11,420 nt of DNA from Desulfobacterales bacterium (GTDB lineage: Bacteria; Desulfobacterota; Desulfobacteria; Desulfobacterales; JAHEIW01): NCBI GenBank assembly GCA_030145015.1, contig JAQYWI010000173.1, forward strand, positions 1-11,420. The letters run 5' to 3'. Below, piece by piece: positions 6,023 through 11,420 of this stretch. The stretch's first letter is position 1. Every line of letters begins with the position of its first letter. Made by a program: the position numbers and the translations under genes. The notes beneath the pieces are model-generated. The model searched no databases. It saw nothing but the letters and a program-made list of their open reading frames with translations, and was not told where the DNA came from.

Positions 6023-6061
6023 ATATTACCCCACAGCGAAAAGCGGTTTGACTTAGATCAA
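6023..6061 (-). promoter_or_regulatory. FNR/DNR-type box with -10-like element for nor
   Basis: Reverse strand TTGATCTAAGTCAA (6061-6048) fits the CRP/FNR-family pattern TTGAT-N4-GTCAA/ATCAA. A -10-like TAATAT (6028-6023) follows after 19 nt, with an overlapping TATTTA (6025-6020) after 22 nt, the distance of a class II FNR promoter. The box overlaps the lutC stop codon (6058-6060). FNR-family regulators (FNR, DNR, NnrR) commonly control NO reductase genes, so site and target agree. The ~350 bp to the nor ATG is long. Confidence 0.5.
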
Positions 6062-6819
6062 GGAGAAGGATGTTTTATCACAAAAACATGGACTTCCCGG
6101 GGGCCGTGCGCCCCGTGAACCATGGTGGCTTCAATATCGGCGGTTTTACTGGGACCGGATATAAATGTCATGCAATTGGTTAAACCTTCTTTTTTCACTT
6201 TCGGATCCCATTTTAGCAAGGCGTAAAGTTCTTTTAAATCGGCGATAATCTGGTTCAGCTCGATAACGGCAATATGGATTGCCGGCACCAGAGAGACAGA
6301 ACGTGCCTGCCCCGCCCGCGTCCTCATAACCAGAGTCGCCGTATCCGCCATGCAGAAATCCGCCGCGGTGATACCGATATAGGAGTCAATGACGTGTCGG
6401 CGTATGTTTTCTCCTTCAGTTTCTTTTAAGTCGGCAAAAAATATATCCACATCCTGTTGGGACAGGGCCGCCGGCAGGTTCAGATTTTCGATCAGGGGAT
6501 GCTGCCAGGCCGCGACACTTTTTTTATGACCCCATTCAGGGTCTTTGTCCCGGACAAGATCGACGATGCCTGCGGTCACCGAGTTGAGATCCTCACATGA
6601 TATCACCTTTAAGTTGATGGGCCCGGCGGCTTCGATGAGAGTTGCGAGCAGCTTTTTTCTTTCCGCAGGCGTACGATTTTTAAGCCGCTCAAGTATGGCC
6701 CGGGTTTCATCAGACATCACGCTATTAAACAAATCATCATTGCGCTGCGATGGTGCCATCGGTTTTCCCAAGGCCATTTTTATGCGGTTTATAAATTCTT
6801 CCTGGCTCGCTTGGCTCAT
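6058..6819 (-). CDS. lutC: LutC/YkgG-type LUD-domain protein of L-lactate oxidation
   Basis: A 253-aa soluble protein of the LUD (LutC/YkgG) family, the third component of the LutABC (LldEFG) iron-sulfur complex that oxidises L-lactate to pyruvate. The conserved core is GITAADFCMADTATLV (149-164), SLVPAIHIAV (176-185), FISGPSKTADIE (219-230) and VHGAHGPREVHVFV (234-247). Residues 1-120 form the variable N-terminal part. The ATG at 6819 is preceded by a modest AAAGGT ribosome site. It follows lutB on the same strand after 324 bp of repeat-rich DNA, a much larger gap than the close spacing usual in lut operons. Its stop codon lies inside the FNR-type box proposed for nor. Length and motifs are normal for the family. 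Confidence 0.92.
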   Translation of the reverse strand: MSQASQEEFINRIKMALGKPMAPSQRNDDLFNSVMSDETRAILERLKNRTPAERKKLLATLIEAAGPINLKVISCEDLNSVTAGIVDLVRDKDPEWGHKKSVAAWQHPLIENLNLPAALSQQDVDIFFADLKETEGENIRRHVIDSYIGITAADFCMADTATLVMRTRAGQARSVSLVPAIHIAVIELNQIIADLKELYALLKWDPKVKKEGLTNCMTFISGPSKTADIEATMVHGAHGPREVHVFVIKHPSP

Positions 6820-6892
6820 CTGGTGTCGCTACCTTTCAATCCATTACAAACATGTTGTGTGCCGCAAGCGATTTAGAAAACACGGATCTATT

Positions 6893-7112
6893 TTAGGTTT
6901 CAGGTGTCGGGTTTCAGGTGTCAGGTGTCAGCGTCGAGCACACGTTACATTGGTTTGATTGGTTTAATTGGTTTAATTCGTTCAACTGGTTCGGTTTAAG
7001 CCAACCAATTCAACCCATAAGACAAATAAAACTAATTTAACAAATCCCTGAACCTTAAACCTCTCAACCCAGAACCCTGACTGACACCTGACACCCGAAA
7101 CCTGAAACCTAA
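6893..7112. repeat. Low-complexity repeat pair forming a long nested inverted repeat
   Basis: The left arm (6893-6931) is built from TTAGGTTTCAGGTGTC-like units; the right arm (7077-7112) is its near reverse complement (CTGACACCTGACACCCG...). Between them are 9-nt tandem units TTGGTTTGA, TTGGTTTAA, TTGGTTTAA, TTCGTTCAA, CTGGTTCGG (6950-6994), then the roughly complementary CCAACCAATTCAACCC (7001-7016). The whole block could form a cruciform or long RNA hairpin between lutB and lutC. No coding potential was seen. I associate such units with intergenic repeats in Desulfobacterota. Confidence 0.75.
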
Positions 7113-7143
7113 TTATTTCTGATACCTAAAATAAGACGAATTA

Positions 7144-8586
7144 TCAGGGTTGATCCCGTCTAAAATTTCTTCTCCAGCTTTGAATAAAACTTTCCTTCGC
7201 CAGGGGCCTTAAATCACGTCCTTTTGTCCAGCCGTGCATCGGTGGCGGCAGACGGCGAATCATGCCGTCTTTCTGAGTAAAAAGCTTCTGACCCGTTGCT
7301 GCAAGTTTAAGGGCAACATCATACAATCCTCGATTGCGAATCATCCATGACCAGGCCTGAAATAAAAACTTTTCTTTGCGGTCCGCCGGCGTTACCCCCC
7401 AGGCGGAATCTCCTTCGGCCAACTTGGTCCGCAGCGCCAGCAACATCCGCGGAATATCGATATTGACCGGACATATATCCTGACAGGCACCACAAAGGGT
7501 TTCCCCCTGACACAGATCCTTGGCTCGATTGATGCCCACCAGCAGCGGTGTTACCACCGCGCCCACCGGTCCGCAGTAAGCATATCCGTAGGAATGCCCG
7601 CCGATCTTGGCATAAACCGGACAAACATTCAGACAGGCGGCACAGCGGATGCAGCACAGCATCTCGCGGAATTCTTCATCCGCCAGGATCCGGCTGCGCC
7701 CGTTATCCAATACCACTAAATGAAACTCCTGCGGACCGTCGGCCTGATTTGCGGATCGGGGCCCGCCGATATAACTGACATAGGTGGCCATATTCTGTGC
7801 GGCCGCACCGCGGCAAAGAAGCCTTAAAAGTATGTCGTGATCCTCCAGCCTGGCGGCGACACGTTCCATTCCCATAAATGCCATGTGGACCCTCGGCAGC
7901 GTGGTTGACATACGGATATTGCCTTCGTTTGAAACGGTCGTAATATGACCGGTTTCAGCGCAGGCGATATTACATCCTGAAGTGCCCATATCGGCAGCCA
8001 GAAATTTATCCCGCAGGGCCTTCCTCGCACTCCATGTCAATCTGGGCGGATCATCATCATAAGGAATATCGAGCTTATCGGCAAACAGCCTCCCGATGTC
8101 ATTGCGCGTTTTGTGAATCGCCGGCGCAATGATATGCGAAGGGGTCTCACCGGCCAGCTGAATAATGTATTCACCCAGATCCGTTTCGGATACATCGATG
8201 CCGGCGCCAATGAGCGCATCGTTTAATCCGATTTCTTCGCTCACCATGGACTTGCCTTTAACCACCCGCCTGACCTTATGTCGGTTTGCTACTTCCAGGC
8301 AATAATCGACGGCCGCCTGACCGTCTTTGGCAAAAAACACCCGCCCGCCGTTTTTTTGGATATTGGCGGCCAGTGTTTCCAGAACAACATCCAGGTTCTC
8401 GATGGTTTTCATCCGAATTTCATGGGCCTTTAAGCGCAGACCCGGTCCTTCAGGAAGCCGGTGATAGCTCTCGGCTGTGCCACGACCGAAGCGATGCTGC
8501 AGATCGGCCAGGGCCGCTTGCAGAACCCGGTTGTTAATGGCCTTTTTGGCCTCAGCTACATAATTTTCTGTCGTTATTTTTGTCAT
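7144..8586 (-). CDS. lutB: LutB, ferredoxin-like LUD iron-sulfur subunit of L-lactate oxidation
   Basis: A 480-aa LutB/LldF protein, the cytoplasmic electron-transfer subunit of the LutABC complex. Residues ~60-300 are the LUD domain, with ADMGTSGCNIACAETGHITT (199-217). Two 4Fe-4S motifs follow: C312-x2-C315-x2-C318-x3-C322-P and C365-x2-C368-x3-C372-P. The C-terminal ~80 residues (LutB C-terminal region) end in WRRNFRRDQP. Length is normal for the family. The ATG at 8586 lacks a clear ribosome site: the repeat-like GCGGGTTACGGGTTGCGCG (8597-8615) lies just upstream, so translation may be weak or use another mechanism. It lies 156 bp downstream of lutA and 324 bp upstream of lutC, all on the reverse strand. 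No lactate permease, LutR-type regulator or separate lactate dehydrogenase is in the window. Confidence 0.94.
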   Translation of the reverse strand: MTKITTENYVAEAKKAINNRVLQAALADLQHRFGRGTAESYHRLPEGPGLRLKAHEIRMKTIENLDVVLETLAANIQKNGGRVFFAKDGQAAVDYCLEVANRHKVRRVVKGKSMVSEEIGLNDALIGAGIDVSETDLGEYIIQLAGETPSHIIAPAIHKTRNDIGRLFADKLDIPYDDDPPRLTWSARKALRDKFLAADMGTSGCNIACAETGHITTVSNEGNIRMSTTLPRVHMAFMGMERVAARLEDHDILLRLLCRGAAAQNMATYVSYIGGPRSANQADGPQEFHLVVLDNGRSRILADEEFREMLCCIRCAACLNVCPVYAKIGGHSYGYAYCGPVGAVVTPLLVGINRAKDLCQGETLCGACQDICPVNIDIPRMLLALRTKLAEGDSAWGVTPADRKEKFLFQAWSWMIRNRGLYDVALKLAATGQKLFTQKDGMIRRLPPPMHGWTKGRDLRPLAKESFIQSWRRNFRRDQP

Positions 8587-8742
8587 AGACGAGTTGCGGG
8601 TTACGGGTTGCGCGTTTAGCCTGAAACGAAAATGATTTGGTGAAATCTTGGTATGCTGAATTCAATGATAGATGTGATGGATTCGAAAGCATCTTTTTAC
8701 TCATTATTCTATTATTCCAATATTCCAGTATCCCAGCGCCAG
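8587..8742. repeat. Low-complexity spacer between lutA and lutB
   Basis: Next to lutB is GTTGCGGGTTACGGGTTGCG (8594-8613), made of GCGGGTT/ACGGGTT units. Next to lutA is a run of TATTCCA-like units (TATTCTATTATTCCAATA, TTCCAGTATCCCAG; about 8705-8735). The two blocks have different unit sequences from the lutB-lutC repeat but the same simple-repeat character. No terminator or ORF is visible between them. Confidence 0.5.
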
Positions 8743-9474
8743 CTATTCACCGGCCAATATCTGGGCCAGATGCATTACTTTTATATCGGAGCCCATGCGG
8801 CTGAGCTTGCCCTGAATGTTCATTAAGCACCCCATATCGCAGCCCACCACCGCATCCGCCCCCGTATCAATAATGTTTTTGACCTTATCGCCTACCATGG
8901 CATTTGAGATATCCGGGTATTTAACCGAAAATGCGCCGCCAAATCCGCAGCAGTAATCTGAATTGTACATTTCGACCAGTTCAGTCCCTAAAACATGGGT
9001 GAGAAGCTTACGCGGCTGTTCTTGAACACCTATCCCGCGTAATAAATGACACGAGTCATGGTACGTAACCTTGCCGTCAAATCGAACGCCCAGATCTTCC
9101 ACCCCGAGGACGTCCACCAGATATTCGCTAAATTCATAAATTCGGCCGGCCAGATTTTGGGCCCGCTGCAACCAGCGGGGTTCGTCCTGAAACAACGCGG
9201 CATAATGGTGCCGAACCATGTTCACACAGGACCCTGAAGGGCACACGATCTTCTCTGCGTCTGCGAATACCTCAATAAAGTGCTTGGCCGCGACACGCGC
9301 TGATCGCCGGTAACCGGAATTAAAAGCCGGCTGGCCGCAGCAGGTCTGATCGGTGGGGCATGTTAACGCAATTCCCAGCCGTCGAAAAACCTGTACCATG
9401 GCCTGCGCCACTTCGGGATAGATGGTGTCGACAAGGCATTGGATGAATAAAGTAACCGTTTTGCTGCTGCTCAT
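8743..9474 (-). CDS. lutA: LutA, CCG-domain subunit of L-lactate oxidation
   Basis: A 243-aa LutA/LldE/GlcF-like protein with two cysteine-rich (CCG) domains of the kind that bind iron-sulfur clusters in heterodisulfide reductase-like enzymes. First set: C13, CCG at 45-47, and C78/C83 in CPSGSC. Second set: C142-H, CCG at 175-177 (CCGFGGAFS), and C212/C216 in CDMGC. Both sets are complete and the length is typical. It is the first gene of the leftward lutABC order. The ATG at 9474 has a moderate GAGAG ribosome site. It is divergent from the GAF-GGDEF gene with 173 bp between starts, where an inverted repeat (9505-9529) may be its operator. With LutB and LutC it would convert lactate to pyruvate and pass electrons towards the quinone pool, the donor pool for the nearby NO reductase. 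Confidence 0.94.
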   Translation of the reverse strand: MSSSKTVTLFIQCLVDTIYPEVAQAMVQVFRRLGIALTCPTDQTCCGQPAFNSGYRRSARVAAKHFIEVFADAEKIVCPSGSCVNMVRHHYAALFQDEPRWLQRAQNLAGRIYEFSEYLVDVLGVEDLGVRFDGKVTYHDSCHLLRGIGVQEQPRKLLTHVLGTELVEMYNSDYCCGFGGAFSVKYPDISNAMVGDKVKNIIDTGADAVVGCDMGCLMNIQGKLSRMGSDIKVMHLAQILAGE

Positions 9475-9504
9475 GCGGACTGATCTCTCAAATTTTCATT
9501 TTTG

Positions 9505-9529
9505 TTTGAACCTATAATGAAAGTTCAAA
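9505..9529. promoter_or_regulatory. Operator-like inverted repeat in the lutA/cyclase divergent region
   Basis: TTTGAAC (9505-9511) and GTTCAAA (9523-9529) are perfect inverted copies with 11 bp between them. The spacer contains TATAAT (9513-9518 on the plus strand) and, on the other strand, CATTAT. The repeat lies 31 bp upstream of the lutA ATG, so a bound regulator could block lutA expression. The cognate regulator is not in the window. Confidence 0.45.
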
Positions 9530-9580
9530 AAAATCCAGTCTAAATTATTCAGAAAACAAAATGAACAGCCCGCGCCATGG

Positions 9581-9633
9581 AACCGTTGAAATACTTGCTA
9601 TAAAAATTATTTCTGGTATGATATTGAACGGTT
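9581..9633 (+). promoter_or_regulatory. Promoter of the diguanylate cyclase gene, flanked by inverted repeats
   Basis: TTGCTA (9595-9600) and TATGAT (9617-9622) are 16 bp apart, with a TGG just before the -10 giving an extended -10. Inverted copies AACCGTT (9581-9587) and AACGGTT (9627-9633) bracket the promoter. AGGAG (9634-9638) lies 9 nt before the ATG at 9648. Confidence 0.5.
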
Positions 9634-9647
9634 AGGAGATTACGACA

Positions 9648-10718
9648 ATGACTGAACAAAGAACCGCTCTGTTAGAACTTATTGATAAGATAGAGCATCT
9701 GGGCCAGTTTCAAGACCGGATAGATTTCCCTTCAACCATCGGGCAGATATGGGAAGTATTCCTAGGAGATGTGCGCAACTTAATCGAGATCGAGGTTTGC
9801 GCGCTTTTTCTGGTCGATGACGCGACCCATGAGTTCGTTTTAGAATATGTATTCCCGGAAAATCGTAAAACAATCTGCAAAAAGGAAGTCGATTATCAGA
9901 TTGAATGCGGCATCTTTTCCTGGATCATCAATAGAAGACAGCCGGCTTTGATTCCCGCGTTGGCATTTGAAAATGAATCAATCGTCATGCTGCCCCTCTC
10001 CACGATTAAAAGAACACTAGGGGTCGTTATGGTTAAAACCCCTATCAAGGAAAGCTTCATTACCCACGAAATCGTAAAGCTGTTAACGATGCTGGCTAAA
10101 CAGTATTCTCTGGTGCTTGAAAATACCCTGCTGTATGATCGCTTAATGAAAAAACATGAATCCCTGGAGAAAGCCAACGGAGAAATCAGGCTTTTATCCC
10201 GCAAAGATTCTCTTACCGGCTGCTATAATCGTGGCTACTTAAGCGAACACCTGTCCCATGAGATAAAACGGGCCTCGCGATATCATCACCCTTTTTCCAT
10301 CGCATTATGCGATCTGGACCATTTCAAGAAGGTAAATGATACCTACGGGCACCTGTGCGGTGACATGGTGCTCAAAGAATTTGTGGAATGCATCATGTCT
10401 CTGATCCGTTCAGACATGGACTGGCTGGCCAGATATGGAGGGGAAGAATTTTTACTGGTTCTTCCTGAAACCAGTTTTAAAAACGCCAACCGTCTGGCAG
10501 AAAGGCTTCGCAAGCAAATTTCAAAAAAAGCATTTAAATGGGAAGGCGAAAAGATATCGATTACCGCCAGCTTTGGCGTAACCGGTTTTGATAAGACCCG
10601 GACCGACGGAAATTTTTCACCGGATGACCTGATCGACATGGCGGATCAATATTTATATCAAGCAAAAAATAAAGGTAGAAATAAAGTGGTGAGTGGACCT
10701 TTTTTGAACAGCGATTAA
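9648..10718 (+). CDS. GAF-GGDEF diguanylate cyclase, soluble
   Basis: A 356-aa cytoplasmic protein with no membrane segment. Residues ~25-165 look like a GAF sensory domain (from FPSTIGQIWEVF; CALFLVDDATHEFVLEY at 51-67). A linker helix (~165-186) follows, then a GGDEF domain (~187-350). Catalytic features are present: DSLTGCYNR (187-195), metal-binding D222 in CDLDHFKKVND, and the active-site GGEEF at 264-268. It should therefore make c-di-GMP from two GTP in response to a GAF ligand that cannot be named. The inhibitory I-site RxxD expected at 255-258 reads SDMD, so the Arg is missing and feedback inhibition may be weak. It has its own promoter. Its TAA overlaps the stop codon of the convergent receiver gene, and with the PilZ gene beyond, this suggests a local c-di-GMP circuit. 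Confidence 0.92.
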   Translation: MTEQRTALLELIDKIEHLGQFQDRIDFPSTIGQIWEVFLGDVRNLIEIEVCALFLVDDATHEFVLEYVFPENRKTICKKEVDYQIECGIFSWIINRRQPALIPALAFENESIVMLPLSTIKRTLGVVMVKTPIKESFITHEIVKLLTMLAKQYSLVLENTLLYDRLMKKHESLEKANGEIRLLSRKDSLTGCYNRGYLSEHLSHEIKRASRYHHPFSIALCDLDHFKKVNDTYGHLCGDMVLKEFVECIMSLIRSDMDWLARYGGEEFLLVLPETSFKNANRLAERLRKQISKKAFKWEGEKISITASFGVTGFDKTRTDGNFSPDDLIDMADQYLYQAKNKGRNKVVSGPFLNSD

Positions 10719-11104
10719 CGCTGAGATTTTTTTCGTTTTTTTATCTTTTCAAACCCATCTTCAACCACCGGTTGAATTCTGTCAAGTTTGATCGGCTTGG
10801 TAAGATAGTTGTCAAAACCCACCTGCTTTAGCTTCTCCAGATCGTATAGATCAGCATACCCGGTTAATGCAATGATGACGGATTGGGAATTTCGCTCTCG
10901 AATTCGCTGACAAAATTCGACTCCATCCATATCAAGCATAATAAGATCCGTAATAATGACGGGAAAATCCTCCTTTTTCATAAGGGCCAGCGCAACCTCC
11001 GGGGATTCTGCCTCCGACACGGTATAACCCGATTTCGTAAGAAGCTTATTTAACAGGTCTCTTTGAAAGTCCTCATCATCAACGACCAATATTTTCTTTT
11101 TCAT
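10715..11104 (-). CDS. Stand-alone receiver (CheY-like) response regulator
   Basis: A 129-aa single-domain response regulator. Acidic pocket D9/D10, phospho-acceptor D53 in VIITDLIMLDMDG, Thr81 in ALTGYAD and Lys103 in YLTKPIK are all present, so it should be phosphorylated and switch normally. There is no DNA-binding or enzymatic output; the tail after residue ~118 is short and very basic (KIKKRKKSQR). It starts 9 nt after the PilZ stop codon with an AAGG ribosome site, so the two genes form one transcription unit. The cognate kinase is not in view. The TAA stop overlaps that of the convergent cyclase gene with no terminator between. Likely a phosphorylation-controlled partner of the PilZ protein or of a remote kinase; the target is unknown. 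Confidence 0.92.
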   Translation of the reverse strand: MKKKILVVDDEDFQRDLLNKLLTKSGYTVSEAESPEVALALMKKEDFPVIITDLIMLDMDGVEFCQRIRERNSQSVIIALTGYADLYDLEKLKQVGFDNYLTKPIKLDRIQPVVEDGFEKIKKRKKSQR

Positions 11105-11113
11105 CGGAAACCT

Positions 11114-11420
11114 TTAGTTTGAAACATCTTCAATATTCGTATAAAATTTAACCCCGCAACCGTCGGGGATCGTTCGAACGACTTCCCCGCCTACCTTGAC
11201 ATAATCTCTGGATTTTGGCCGCATAAATGACAGCGTGAGCTGCTGGCCGACGGAAAGGGGTTGCCGGGTTTCGATCAGTAAGCCCCCGGAACTGATGTTT
11301 TGAATAAAACCGCTAAAAGCACGATCCGGTGTCGCGAAGTCGACCGGCATAAAATAGGGTTTCCTGGCAAATTTCCTTCTTCCCTGCGAATGCTTCTCTT
11401 CAAGCTCTTTTAAAAGGATG
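11114..11420 (-). CDS. PilZ-domain c-di-GMP-binding protein (5' end outside window)
   Basis: The reverse strand is open from the right edge to a TAA at 11116-11114, giving at least 101 residues. The visible N-terminal part (ILLKELEEKHSQGRRKFARK) carries the c-di-GMP motif RxxxR as RKFAR, followed about 22 residues later by NISSGG, which fits the second motif [D/N]xSxxG. Further beta-strands (GLLIETRQPLSVGQQLTLSF, VKVGGEVVRTIPDGCGVKF) complete the barrel. Starting at the internal ATG at 11350 would remove RxxxR, so the true start lies beyond the window. The charged helix before the motif may be the end of a longer N-terminal domain. It is co-transcribed with the receiver gene (9-nt gap) and lies next to a cyclase that could make its ligand. 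Confidence 0.88.
   Translation of the reverse strand, partial: ILLKELEEKHSQGRRKFARKPYFMPVDFATPDRAFSGFIQNISSGGLLIETRQPLSVGQQLTLSFMRPKSRDYVKVGGEVVRTIPDGCGVKFYTNIEDVSN

Larger units (their letters stand above)
5699..6057. other. Nor leader / lutC-nor intergenic region
   Basis: These 359 bp contain no open frame worth calling. From the lutC side they carry a -10-like element (6023-6028), four alternately complementary segments (5966-6009), a 60-bp imperfect palindrome (5806-5865) and the nor ribosome site (5704-5709). If transcription starts just after the -10-like element, nor has a leader of roughly 315 nt. Confidence 0.55.

Noticed and set aside
6545..6958. 137-codon plus-strand ORF
   Set aside because: It is antisense to lutC and runs into the low-complexity repeat; no domain seen.
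6893..7112. CRISPR array
   Set aside because: The units are short, degenerate and in opposite orientations, with no unique spacers of constant length and no cas genes.
11114..11350. PilZ gene starting at the ATG at 11350
   Set aside because: The frame stays open to the window edge and the c-di-GMP motif RKFAR lies upstream of that ATG, so the start must be further upstream.

Overview
The window reads as chromosomal DNA of an anaerobic, Gram-negative-type bacterium, most plausibly a Desulfobacterota (sulfate-reducer-like) lineage. This is an inference from three things: a LutABC lactate-oxidation operon, a stand-alone quinol nitric oxide reductase, and intergenic low-complexity 'ggtttcaggtgtcagg' repeats of a kind I associate with that group. 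No rRNA, tRNA, CRISPR array, transposase or phage gene was found.

Layout from left to right. (1) 1-987, minus strand: the N-terminal part of a membrane-anchored dCache sensor, started by TTG and cut by the left edge. (2) 988-1643: non-coding, with an orphan intrinsic terminator and several small repeats. (3) 1644-2732, plus: a secreted VWA-OmpA protein followed by a strong terminator. (4) 2733-3424: non-coding apart from a possible 29-codon membrane peptide that sits inside a pair of ~15-bp inverted repeats. (5) 3425-5698, minus: a 757-aa quinol-dependent nitric oxide reductase (NorZ/qNOR type) with its own terminator. (6) 5699-6057: a structured leader/intergenic region, with an FNR/DNR-type box at its upstream edge overlapping the lutC stop codon. 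(7) 6058-9474, minus: lutC, lutB and lutA (transcribed A-B-C), with both internal gaps filled by low-complexity repeats. (8) 9475-9647: a divergent promoter region. (9) 9648-10718, plus: a GAF-GGDEF diguanylate cyclase. (10) 10715-11420, minus: a PilZ protein (5' end outside the window) followed by a stand-alone receiver protein, convergent with the cyclase and overlapping it at the stop codons.

How it fits together. LutABC would oxidise lactate to pyruvate and feed electrons to the quinone pool. The qNOR would take electrons from quinol to reduce NO to N2O, most likely for NO detoxification because no other denitrification gene is visible. The FNR/DNR-like site and -10-like element would give nor its own O2/NO-responsive promoter, with a ~315-nt leader containing alternative hairpins. 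The right-hand genes form a c-di-GMP signalling group (synthesis by GAF-GGDEF, binding by PilZ, phosphorylation input by the receiver). No single gene family here is new. The most unusual material is the regulatory and repeat DNA between genes, plus a Glu-to-His change at the predicted quinol site of the NO reductase.
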